A stretch of DNA of 36,654 nucleotides from Xanthomonas nasturtii (GTDB lineage Bacteria > Pseudomonadota > Gammaproteobacteria > Xanthomonadales > Xanthomonadaceae), in the NCBI RefSeq assembly GCF_001660815.1, contig NZ_LYMI01000039.1, forward strand, positions 1 through 36,654, written 5' to 3'. A model generated the notes under the pieces. That model was not told the origin of the DNA, made no database searches, and saw only the letters and a program-made list of their open reading frames with translations. This document shows, piece after piece, positions 25,669 to 35,008 of the stretch (positions are counted from its first letter, which is position 1; each line of letters starts with the position of its first letter). Position numbers and translations under genes: made by a program.

Positions 25669-26244
25669 TCAATGCAGCAGGCCTTTCTGCCGTGCAACCC
25701 GGGTCGACAGCGCATCCATCAACCCCGGCGACAGGCAGTCGTACGGGGTCAACCCGAGCTCGTTGAGGCGGGCGCGTACACCTTCCATCTGCTCCGGCGG
25801 CGTGCCGGTTTCGATGATGGACGACACGAACGCGGCAAAGCCCGGTGCGGACCAGCCCTGCTGCTTCGACAACTCGGTGTGCACGAACTCCAGACCGTAG
25901 ACGGCGTGGTCCTTGTTTTCGATGCGGCCATACAGATGCACCCCGCACCCGGTGCATGCGTGGCGCTGGATCGTCGCGCTTTCATCGACGATCTTCAGCT
26001 TTTCGGGGTGCGCGGTTACCGTGACCTTGTCGCGTGGCGCCACCGCCACCACCGAAAATTTCGCGCCCGCAGGCTTCCAGCATTTACTGCAACCGCAGGC
26101 ATGGTTGTGCGCGGCCTGCGCCGCCACGTCCACGGTCACCTTGTCGGTTGCGCAATGGAATTCAAGAGTTCCCCCTTGAAAGCCTTCTGCGCTGCCACGC
26201 GTAACACCACCATCTACCGAAGGATGAATCGACACGTTAGTCAT
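25669..26244 (-). CDS. gfa: S-(hydroxymethyl)glutathione synthase (Gfa)
   Basis: 191 residues. A glutathione-dependent formaldehyde-activating enzyme with zinc-binding cysteines at C31, C50-G-C52-x-x-C55 ([11 protein letters not shown]) and C97/C100 ([14 protein letters not shown]). GLEFVHTEL and the terminal [20 protein letters not shown] block are characteristic. It speeds formation of hydroxymethylglutathione from formaldehyde and glutathione, though its catalytic need has been questioned for some homologues. It lies between frmA and fghA, 67 bp after frmA on the same strand. Confidence 0.93.
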   Translation of the reverse strand: MTNVSIHPSVDGGVTRGSAEGFQGGTLEFHCATDKVTVDVAAQAAHNHACGCSKCWKPAGAKFSVVAVAPRDKVTVTAHPEKLKIVDESATIQRHACTGCGVHLYGRIENKDHAVYGLEFVHTELSKQQGWSAPGFAAFVSSIIETGTPPEQMEGVRARLNELGLTPYDCLSPGLMDALSTRVARQKGLLH

Positions 26245-26311
26245 TACGCCCCTCCCGGAGTTCGGGTACCACGTGCACGGAAGCGGCAGCGCGCCGCTCC
26301 TGGCCGTACGG

Positions 26312-27761
<1,450 letters not shown>

Positions 27762-27776
27762 GACGGCTCCGGCAAC

Positions 27777-27793
27777 ATACTGGGGGGCAGTAT
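27777..27793. promoter_or_regulatory. FrmR operator
   Basis: ATACTG-GGGGG-CAGTAT: 6-bp inverted arms around a G-tract, the pattern bound by FrmR/RcnR-type tetramers (AT-rich arms flanking G/C runs). It lies immediately ahead of frmR, so it should give autorepression lifted by formaldehyde. Confidence 0.82.
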
Positions 27794-27983
27794 ATGGATT
27801 CGGGCGAAAAAAGCCATGGGCGGCGCAACATCGCGCTTGCGCGACGCGTACGCCACCGCTGCTGTTGGCGGCGGCACAAGGCACTGGCGCAGGGCTGCGC
27901 GCTCACCGCAACGGTGCTGATACGCGTCCATTAGCCGCACTGCAGCACGCAGATTGCGCAGCGATGCACGCAATCGCGCCGGC

Positions 27984-30900
27984 CTAGCCTTGGTCGTCGT
28001 CCAGACGCATGCTCTCCGAGACCGGCAACTCGATCGTGCAGCGCACGCCATCGGGCCCCAGCACGTAACTGGTGTCGGCCTGCAGCTGATACGGCAGCGC
28101 GCGCTCGATCAGTTCGCGGCCGTACCCCGAGCCCTGCGGCGCCAGCCCCGGTGCCGGCATCGCGACGCCGGTTTCGGTCCATTCGATGCGCAACCGCGTT
28201 CGCCCCTCGCTGCTCAGCAGCCGCCAACGCACCTTCAAGCGGCCGCCGGGCTGTGCCAGCGCACCGTATTTGTTGGCATTGGTGGCAAGCTCGTGCAAGG
28301 CCAGCGCGAAGGTCTGCACGGTGCTGGAGCGCAGCCGCACGCCACGCGGCCCATCCAGCACCACCCGTTCGCCGCGCCCTTGCGCATCGATCGCGTCCAT
28401 GGCCGAAAGCTCGACATGGATCAACTCGTCGAACACGATGCGATCGCCCTCGTTCAACCGCGACAACAAGCCCTGCACCCGCGCCAACGCATCCAGGCGG
28501 TCGTTGTAGACCAACGCCAGTTCGGCGATGGTCTGGCTGCTGCGCTGGGTGCGGTTGAAGACCACGCGCACCACGCCCATCAGATTGCGCGTGCGGTGTT
28601 GCAGTTCGGCCAGCAGCACCTGTTGGCGATCTTCCCACTGGCGCCGCCGGGTCACGTCCTGGCCGATCTTGAGATAGCCCAATGGCTCGTCGCCATCATC
28701 GCGCAGCGGCCGTGTGGCGCCTTCGATAAAGACCCGGCGGCCGTCCTTGCATTCATGCCAACGGATGTTTGGTGCAACCCCATTGCGGCGCGCCAGTTCC
28801 AGCTCGCGTTGCGGGACACCGGCATTGCGATCCTCGGCGACGAAGGTCATCGCCATGTGCCTGCCCACCGCTTCTTCGGCGCTCCAGCCGAACACCGCTT
28901 CGGCACCCGGCGGCCAGGTCTGGATGTAGCCGGACGTGTCGGTGGTAAAGATCGCGTAGTCGCGCGCACTTGCCAGGATCAGGCGATGGCGCTCTTCGCT
29001 GTCGAGCAGCGCGCCCTGCGCACGTGCACGCTCCAGCGTGGCCCAGGTGCGCTCGGCGGTTTCTTCGGCCAGGCGCACCTCTCCGGGCGTCCAGTCGCGC
29101 GCGCTACGCTGATCGACCACCACGGCGGCCGTCAACTGGCCGCCCTTCATCAGCGGCAGCATGATCAAGGCGCCGATAGCGTTGCCAAGATAGGCCGCAC
29201 GCTGCGCGTCGGACAGCGCCAGATCGGTGACGGTATCGCGCACCACCCAGGTGCGCGCGTCGCCGAGCCACGGCAGCGGCCAGTCGGTTGGCGCAAACCG
29301 GGGCGCATGGCTGGTCTCGCCCGGCCGATGCCAGTGGCGCTCGACCGCACCGTGCTTGGCGCCGGCGTCCATTTCCACGTAATAGGCGCGGCCGGCATTC
29401 AAGTGTTCGCCCAGCAAACGCACGGCCCTGGCCTGGATGATCGCCGGATCCGCCAGCGGCCGCAGCGCGTCGGAAAGTTTCAACAGGAATGCGCTGCGTT
29501 CCTGCACCTCGCGCAGCGCCGCTTCGGCCAACTTGCGGTCGGTGATGTCGAGTACGAATTCGAAACCGGTGCCGTCGGGCAGCAGTTTGGCGGCGAACAA
29601 GGCCCACCGCTTGCGGCCGTCCTTGCACAGGTATTCGCGTTCGTACGGCCTGGTGCTGCCATTGGCCCTGAGTTCGTCGAACGCTTGCGCGGACAACGCG
29701 CTGGATGCAGGCGGAGTCAGGCTCTGCCAGGTCAGCGTCCCGGCGTCCACGTCTTCGCGGCGATAGCCGGTCATCTTCACAAACGCATCGTTGGCGTCGG
29801 TCAGGCGGCCTTCCATATTGAAATAGGTGGCGCCCACGGTTTCGATCGTCAAGGCGGTGCGGAATCGCTCTTCGCTGGCACGCAGCTGTTGCTCTGCACG
29901 TTTTCTGTCGGTGATGTCGCGAAAGTACACCGACAGGCCGCCATCGCCGGTGGGGTAGATACTGATGTCGACCCAATGCCCGCGCACCGGCGATGCGGCA
30001 TCCACGCGCACCATCTGCCGCGTGCGCGCGGCCTGCACATGCGCCGCATGCGCCGCCGAGCCAAGCGTGTCGGGAAATTCGTCCCACAACACCTTGCCAA
30101 GCAGGTCTGTGCGTGGACGCCCCCATACTATTTCGGCCTGTCGATTGACATACGTGAAGCGCCACTGCGCATCCACGCCGTAAAACGCATCGGAAATGCT
30201 TTCAAGAATCTCGCGGTTACGTTCGGCCAGCCGCCACAGTTCCGATTGCACGCGCCGTTGCTCCGTCACCTCCTGCACGACTGTGAGCCCGCCGATCAGC
30301 TTGTCGCCATCGCGTAACGCAACGGCGCTGACGCGTTGCCAGCGCTCGGTGTCGCCATCCAGAAGAAGAAAGTCCACCGGCAGGGTCGCGTCTTCGCCAC
30401 GCAATGCACGGATGCCTGGATAGTCTTCCTCCGCAACCGGCTTGCCCTGATGATCGAAGCCCTTCCAGCGCCCACCATGCACCGAGTCGCGCGAGGGAAT
30501 GTGCTCACCGAGCTGATCGTGCAATTGCGTATTTTTGTAGGTGAAGCGACCTTGCAGGTCGAACAGGCCGACGCCGAGCGGCACCTGATCGAGGACGTAT
30601 GCCAGGCGCGCCTCGCTGGTGCGCAGGCGTTCTTCTGCCTGTCTGCGTGCAGTGATATCGGTCGCCGTGCCCGACCATTCTGCGATACGGCCCTCGGCAG
30701 CCAGCGCAGGCACCGCCTTGGTTGCGATCCAGGCGATACTGCCATCCGCACGCCGCACCCTGTGCTCGAACACGATTGCACTCTTGCTGCGGATGCCCGC
30801 ATCGATACTGCGCTGTACCAACTCCCTGTCCTCATCCGGAATGTAATCCATGATCCAGGAGCGATTGGGGTTGGCCGTATCGGCCAGAAAGCCGCTGCCG

Positions 30901-31562
30901 CTCAGCGCCTGCATTTCGCCCCAGTCCGGACTCATCCGGTAGTGCACTTCGGAACTGGCCAACGACAGTGCCGCCAGCCGCGATTCGCTGGTGCGCAGTG
31001 CAAGCTCGGCGCGGTAACGCTCCACATAATCGGCAGCCGTCCACGCCAACAGCTCCAGTAACCGCAACTCATGCGCCGCTGGCCGGTACGGCACGGTGAA
31101 CTGGGTTCCCAACACACCCAGCAACACGCCGGCACGATTGAATAGCGGAGTGAACTGCGCAGCACGAATGCCGCTGCAGAGCGCGGCATGGTGATCCGGG
31201 GTGCCTTGCAGCGGGCCGACATCTTCGATGTCTTCGATCACCAGCTGCCGCCGTTCCCGCCGCAGGATGTCGCAGGTCGCCTGGAAGCCGTCCTTCAGAA
31301 ACTGCTGCACGAACGGGCTACGCTCGTCGTGACCGCGATAGACACGCAGCTGCATGTCGCTGCTATGCGCATCCACCAATTGGATGCAGCCGCACTCAGC
31401 ACGCGCGAAGTCGCAGGCCAGCGCGGCAAGGTCGTCCAGCGCCGTCAGCGCATCGGCCTGTGCCGCAAGCCCGACCTGCAGCGCATGCAACCGACGCATG
31501 CCGGCCAGTTCCGCACGCAACGCGGCATCGTTTTCTGCAGTGTCGTCAGGCGTCTGATTCAT
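27984..31562 (-). CDS. GAF/multi-PAS sensor histidine kinase of the HWE type
   Basis: 1,192 residues from the ATG at 31562; a GTG at 31601 would add 13. No membrane segment or signal peptide, so probably cytosolic. Order (counting from the GTG): GAF (~55-190), four PAS units each ending in a (D)xT-x-R/QRxxE linker (~225-700), a second GAF (~705-860), a fifth PAS (~875-985), then the kinase. The phosphoacceptor His is in LLAELQHRTRNLMGVV. The N-box LALHELATNANKYGAL and IEWTETG (the W-x-E of HWE kinases) follow. There is no receiver domain and no adjacent cognate regulator. Related proteins include light or redox sensors, but no bilin Cys or LOV Cys motif is obvious. The last codons are 222 bp from frmR. 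Confidence 0.9.
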   Translation of the reverse strand: MNQTPDDTAENDAALRAELAGMRRLHALQVGLAAQADALTALDDLAALACDFARAECGCIQLVDAHSSDMQLRVYRGHDERSPFVQQFLKDGFQATCDILRRERRQLVIEDIEDVGPLQGTPDHHAALCSGIRAAQFTPLFNRAGVLLGVLGTQFTVPYRPAAHELRLLELLAWTAADYVERYRAELALRTSESRLAALSLASSEVHYRMSPDWGEMQALSGSGFLADTANPNRSWIMDYIPDEDRELVQRSIDAGIRSKSAIVFEHRVRRADGSIAWIATKAVPALAAEGRIAEWSGTATDITARRQAEERLRTSEARLAYVLDQVPLGVGLFDLQGRFTYKNTQLHDQLGEHIPSRDSVHGGRWKGFDHQGKPVAEEDYPGIRALRGEDATLPVDFLLLDGDTERWQRVSAVALRDGDKLIGGLTVVQEVTEQRRVQSELWRLAERNREILESISDAFYGVDAQWRFTYVNRQAEIVWGRPRTDLLGKVLWDEFPDTLGSAAHAAHVQAARTRQMVRVDAASPVRGHWVDISIYPTGDGGLSVYFRDITDRKRAEQQLRASEERFRTALTIETVGATYFNMEGRLTDANDAFVKMTGYRREDVDAGTLTWQSLTPPASSALSAQAFDELRANGSTRPYEREYLCKDGRKRWALFAAKLLPDGTGFEFVLDITDRKLAEAALREVQERSAFLLKLSDALRPLADPAIIQARAVRLLGEHLNAGRAYYVEMDAGAKHGAVERHWHRPGETSHAPRFAPTDWPLPWLGDARTWVVRDTVTDLALSDAQRAAYLGNAIGALIMLPLMKGGQLTAAVVVDQRSARDWTPGEVRLAEETAERTWATLERARAQGALLDSEERHRLILASARDYAIFTTDTSGYIQTWPPGAEAVFGWSAEEAVGRHMAMTFVAEDRNAGVPQRELELARRNGVAPNIRWHECKDGRRVFIEGATRPLRDDGDEPLGYLKIGQDVTRRRQWEDRQQVLLAELQHRTRNLMGVVRVVFNRTQRSSQTIAELALVYNDRLDALARVQGLLSRLNEGDRIVFDELIHVELSAMDAIDAQGRGERVVLDGPRGVRLRSSTVQTFALALHELATNANKYGALAQPGGRLKVRWRLLSSEGRTRLRIEWTETGVAMPAPGLAPQGSGYGRELIERALPYQLQADTSYVLGPDGVRCTIELPVSESMRLDDDQG

Positions 31563-31597
31563 CCTGACCGGATCTTCCCTGCGTAGAGCATTTGCGG

Positions 31598-31810
31598 TCA
31601 CTCTCCATCGGCGAGCCGCAACAGTGCCTTCGCGCTAGCTAACAAGGTGTCTGCAGCGAACTCGACACATGCATGGAGCGCGTTAGGAATATCGCGACGT
31701 TCTATGACGTCATGCAGAAGGGCGATACACCTACGACGTGCGCGCGAATGTTCGCCTGATCCGAGAACACCGCGCCGCTTCTTCAGAGCACGCCAGCGCT
31801 TTCGAAACAC
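31598..31810 (-). CDS. Small basic ORF overlapping the HWE kinase start
   Basis: 70 residues from a GTG at 31810 with GGGAA five bases upstream. Its TGA overlaps the alternative GTG start of the kinase (GTGA, 31601-31598). The N-terminal third is very basic (FRKRWRALKKRRG), and the rest is a helical RRRCIALLHDVIERRD...LLASAKALLRLADGE. Codon use is less GC-rich at third positions than the neighbours. It could be a small partner or DNA/RNA-binding protein of the kinase, or a non-coding frame. No family recognised; it does not look like a NepR anti-anti-sigma partner. Confidence 0.35.
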   Translation of the reverse strand: MFRKRWRALKKRRGVLGSGEHSRARRRCIALLHDVIERRDIPNALHACVEFAADTLLASAKALLRLADGE

Positions 31811-32284
31811 GTTGATTCCCAGCCATTCCTGGATGCAGGGAAAATTGAAGCATCACCGCCAGTGCAACGTAACACTCAATCGCGTGCGGCAGTAACAGCG
31901 GCCAACCTTCAGCACTTGGGCTTTACGGCAACGTCCGCTTGCAGGGCGAACGCAATGCGCGACTGATCAATGCTGCTAACAGCCAATAGCCGCGCAGCGA
32001 GATGCCGACAAGCAGACGTTGCTCGCTGGCGGGGGCATCAGTGACATGCAAGCTGTTAGCGAAGGAGAGAACACAAACGCACGATGCGCGCCTCGAACCA
32101 CGCCCAACGCTGCTGCCTTGCGTCCGGCAACGCGTCTGCACCGCGCTGACGAACGCAAGCAGCGAAGCGACCTAACTGTAGGCATCCAAGAATCGTGCAG
32201 ACGGCACCGCCAGTGTGTCCAGCGAACGCGCGCAAGCGCGCTGCACGCCTGCTAGCGGCCCCTGCAGCAAGCCACCCGTCCATC
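31811..32284. other. 474-bp gene-poor region
   Basis: No supported gene. Codon periodicity is weak, and GC is lower than in neighbouring coding DNA. Open frames on both strands lack ribosome sites and recognisable folds. GAAGGAGAGAACACA near 32059-32073 is Shine-Dalgarno-like but is not followed by a convincing gene. Confidence 0.4.
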
Positions 32285-32818
32285 TCAGCCATGGTGCGGC
32301 GGCGGCGCGAATCCTGCGTCGTCCAGACATTGCGCCAGCGCTTCGGGCGGCGGACCCGGCGGCCAATCATCAGCGAGCGGCACCGCGATGCGTTGCGCGG
32401 TCGCGCAAGCCTGCACTGCAGCGTCGAACTCGCGATCGTGCGGCGGCGGTTGCTCCGGCGCATCAGGCCGGTCGAATGCGTGCCCATCGGCGTGCGCGCC
32501 CATCGGCCTAGCATCGCCGGCATGCGGCGGCGGTGCCATGCCCTTGCGCGCCATGCAACCGTCGAAAATCGCGCGATCCAGTTGCCGATCCGGCGCAGCG
32601 TGTTCCGCCCCGGCAGCGTGCGGCCGTGCCAGCGCAATGTCTTGTTCCTGCGCGCAGGCCTGCAGCGCCGCCAACGTGTCCGCATTCGGCGGCGGCCCAC
32701 GATCCGCGAGGGGCGGCGGCATATCGGGTGCGGCGCCGCAGAGGCCGGCGCAGCCTCCCAGGCTGAGCGCTGCGAGCATTGCGGTGGTAACGGCAGACAG
32801 TGGTCGTGTCTGGACCAT
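32285..32818 (-). CDS. Putative lipoprotein with duplicated cysteine modules
   Basis: 177 residues. A short basic start and hydrophobic core lead to the lipobox LSLGGC (C23), so a lipid-anchored envelope protein is expected. The mature part is Pro/Ala/His-rich and carries a two-fold internal repeat. ALQACAQEQDIAL (51-63) matches AVQACATAQRIAV (134-146), and IFDGCMARKGMAPPPH (84-99) matches LAQCLDDAGFAPPPH (161-175). Each half therefore has two Cys and ends in APPPH, which suggests two small disulfide- or metal-binding helical hairpins. No known family recognised. GGGAAA lies about 7 bases before the ATG at 32818; a TTG two codons upstream is less likely. GC3 is high. Confidence 0.7.
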   Translation of the reverse strand: MVQTRPLSAVTTAMLAALSLGGCAGLCGAAPDMPPPLADRGPPPNADTLAALQACAQEQDIALARPHAAGAEHAAPDRQLDRAIFDGCMARKGMAPPPHAGDARPMGAHADGHAFDRPDAPEQPPPHDREFDAAVQACATAQRIAVPLADDWPPGPPPEALAQCLDDAGFAPPPHHG

Positions 32819-33050
32819 CGCCAATTTCCCTGGCTGGATGACGGCTTACATGCACCGCACGCAGCTGGCGGACGCGGTCTGCGCTGCGTTCGCCAGGGGA
32901 GATTTGCAGCTGGATGTGCTGTGCATTTGCCGTCGCGCGTCGCGTGCCGTCGTGTCGTGGCGCTTGCCAGCACCCACAGCGCCGGGACGGAACATCTAAG
33001 TGCTCCGCGATGCGACAGGTGCGGCGAGCACGACGCGAACGCTACAGCCG

Positions 33051-34151
33051 TCAGTTCTCTACAGCAGCCGGCGCCACGATCACCGCGGGGTCTACCGCAT
33101 GCTCCGGCAGCGACGCCAGCACCGCGTTGCGAAAGCGTGCGGCAAATGCCGCATCGTTGGCCTGATAGAACGCCCGTGCATTGGCCGACAACTGGTCCAG
33201 CTGTGCCTGCGGCAGCGCCAATGCTGTTTCCACCGCCTGCGCAATGCCGTCTGCGTCCACGTAGTAGTACGACGCCAGGCGCCGCTGGCGCACCTCGGCC
33301 ACGGGAATCAGCACACCATGTTCGGGTCTGACCAGCTCGTTCATCGGCTCGCCATCGGTGGCCAGGGTCACCGCGCCCACGCTCAGCGCTTCCATCAGGT
33401 AATGGCCAAACCCTTCTGCCTCCGAGGGGCACAGATGGAACAGATGCGCGTTCTGCATGCGGCGCAGTTCGGCATCGTCCAGATATCCCACGCGGTGGTC
33501 GATATTCGGCGCCACCACCGGCTTGCCGGCAGTGCGCGGGTTTTGTACCACCGTCAGCAGTGGCCATTCCGGATGCCGCTGCCAGGTCTCCAGCAATACG
33601 CGCGTGCCCTTGGCAGTGCTGCGCCCGGCCAGATGGAAGAACGCGCGCTGACGGAACACGCGCGCATCGTAGCGATCCGGGCTGGTGAAACCGATGAAGC
33701 GCGTGGCGCATCCCAGGCTGCGGAAGATGCGCTCGGCATGGTGGGTCTTGCACAGCACCGCATCGAAGCTCGGCAGCAGCGGCAGCCACTTGGGCAGCAA
33801 CCATTCCGGATTGGGCACCAGCAGGTTGATCTGCCCTAGGGACAGACAGCGCTTGTACACGCGTTCGGAAAAGATCTGTAGCGGCACCCGCCCGAACAGC
33901 GCGCGGCTGGCCCACAGGCGCGCCTCGCGCCCGGTATCGTGCAGGCGCTGGCTGGTGAACCCCACTTCCTGCACCGGCACGCCGCCGGCGCGCAGTGTGT
34001 CGGCCATCAGCACCATGTCGCGGGTCAGGCCCACACCGTTGTCGCGACTGATCACCCGCATCATCGGAAACGCCTTGTCATGCGCGCCTGCGCCATAGCA
34101 GCGGCACAGTGGCGATGCGGTGGATTCCTGCGCGATGTTCCGTTCTGTCAT
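33051..34151 (-). CDS. Glycosyltransferase (GT-B, family 4-like)
   Basis: 366 residues, no signal peptide or membrane span. The C-terminal half is a retaining GT-B domain. FTSPDRYDAR and GTRVLLETWQRHPEWPLLTVVQNPR start the nucleotide-binding half. The key EX7E-type motif is HLCPSEAEGFGHYLMEALSVGAV (about 246-268, E and E as sugar-nucleotide contacts), followed by ATDGEPMNELV. The N-terminal half is less typical, with RDNGVGLTRDMVLMADTLRAGG. Likely transfers a sugar from a nucleotide donor to a surface polysaccharide or small acceptor. No sugar-gene cluster surrounds it, so the pathway is unknown. Divergent from the OmpR-type regulator by 128 bp. Confidence 0.8.
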   Translation of the reverse strand: MTERNIAQESTASPLCRCYGAGAHDKAFPMMRVISRDNGVGLTRDMVLMADTLRAGGVPVQEVGFTSQRLHDTGREARLWASRALFGRVPLQIFSERVYKRCLSLGQINLLVPNPEWLLPKWLPLLPSFDAVLCKTHHAERIFRSLGCATRFIGFTSPDRYDARVFRQRAFFHLAGRSTAKGTRVLLETWQRHPEWPLLTVVQNPRTAGKPVVAPNIDHRVGYLDDAELRRMQNAHLFHLCPSEAEGFGHYLMEALSVGAVTLATDGEPMNELVRPEHGVLIPVAEVRQRRLASYYYVDADGIAQAVETALALPQAQLDQLSANARAFYQANDAAFAARFRNAVLASLPEHAVDPAVIVAPAAVEN

Positions 34152-34279
34152 GGTGCTTTACACGTGTGCCAATGGTTGACAAATTCGATCATTATGATGC
34201 GTGTTCCAGCCTTGCAGTTGCGAGCACCATGTATCCGGCAGCCAACACCCTGCGCGGGCCAACCTCCGCGCGACCGACA

Positions 34280-35008
34280 ATGACTTCCATGGACATGCAA
34301 CAACCCTGCGTTCTTGTGGTCGACGACGACCCGGACCTGCGCAAGCTGATCGGCGAATTCCTCAGCGCCCACGGCTACCAGGTGGATGTGGCCGAAAACG
34401 TGGCGGAGATGCGCAAGGCCATGGCGCTGCGCCGCCCGGACCTCATCGTACTCGACGTGATGATGCCGGGAGAAGACGGGCTGGGCGCCGCACGTGCCCT
34501 GGCCAGCGAGCGCGGTTCACCTGCAGTCATCATGCTCAGCGCGCTGGGCAACGATACCGACCGCATCATCGGCCTGGAAGTGGGCGCCGACGATTACCTG
34601 GCCAAGCCCTGCAACCCGCGCGAATTGCTGGCCCGGGTGCGCGCCCTGCTGCGGCGCAGCCAGGCCAGCAACGAGCAGGCCGACCAGCGCGGCAATGTAT
34701 ACGAATTCGCCGGCTGGCGGCTGGACGTGGTGCGCCGCGACCTGCGCGACCCCACCGGCATCTTCATCAATCTGTCCGATGGCGAGTTCGCGCTGCTGCG
34801 CACCTTCGTCGAACACCCGCAACGCGTGCTCAGCCGCGACCAGTTGCTGGACTACGCCCGCGGCCGCGACACCGATGTGTACGACCGCGCCATCGACAGC
34901 CAGATCAGCCGCCTGCGCCGCAAGATCAACGAACGCGTCCATACCGAGTTGATTCGCACCGTACGTAACGAAGGCTACATGCTGCTGCCGGGCGTCTCGC
35001 GCTTGTGA
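34280..35008 (+). CDS. OmpR-family response regulator
   Basis: 242 residues from the ATG at 34280; ATGs at 34289 and 34295 are alternatives and none has a strong ribosome site. The receiver domain has the acidic pocket VVDDDPDL (D15-D17), the phosphoacceptor D59 in LIVLDVMMPGEDG, Ser in VIMLSALG, and the Lys in DYLAKPCNP. The winged-helix domain (about 140-240) ends with DRAIDSQISRLRRKI and LIRTVRNEGYML, the OmpR/PhoB recognition helix and wing. The stop overlaps the start of the kinase gene (GTGA), so the pair is co-translated. Closest by layout to OmpR/EnvZ; targets are unknown. Confidence 0.93.
   Translation: MTSMDMQQPCVLVVDDDPDLRKLIGEFLSAHGYQVDVAENVAEMRKAMALRRPDLIVLDVMMPGEDGLGAARALASERGSPAVIMLSALGNDTDRIIGLEVGADDYLAKPCNPRELLARVRALLRRSQASNEQADQRGNVYEFAGWRLDVVRRDLRDPTGIFINLSDGEFALLRTFVEHPQRVLSRDQLLDYARGRDTDVYDRAIDSQISRLRRKINERVHTELIRTVRNEGYMLLPGVSRL

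Noticed and set aside
27954..30317. 787-codon open frame on the plus strand opposite the HWE kinase
   Set aside because: It is antisense to clear GAF/PAS/kinase motifs. It has the repetitive Arg/Gln/His/Ala composition typical of shadow frames and no ribosome site.
31598..31810. The small ORF before the HWE kinase as a NepR-type anti-anti-sigma partner
   Set aside because: It lacks the NepR helix pattern, and no PhyR or EcfG-type sigma factor lies nearby; such partners are mainly alphaproteobacterial.
32056..33915. 619-codon minus-strand frame covering the lipoprotein and part of the glycosyltransferase
   Set aside because: It runs in another frame through two genes with recognisable features (lipobox, EX7E motif) and shows no domain of its own.
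34176..34204. Perfect TTGACA at 34176-34181 as a promoter of the OmpR-type regulator
   Set aside because: At spacings of 16-18 bp there is no acceptable -10 hexamer, so a promoter call is not supported.
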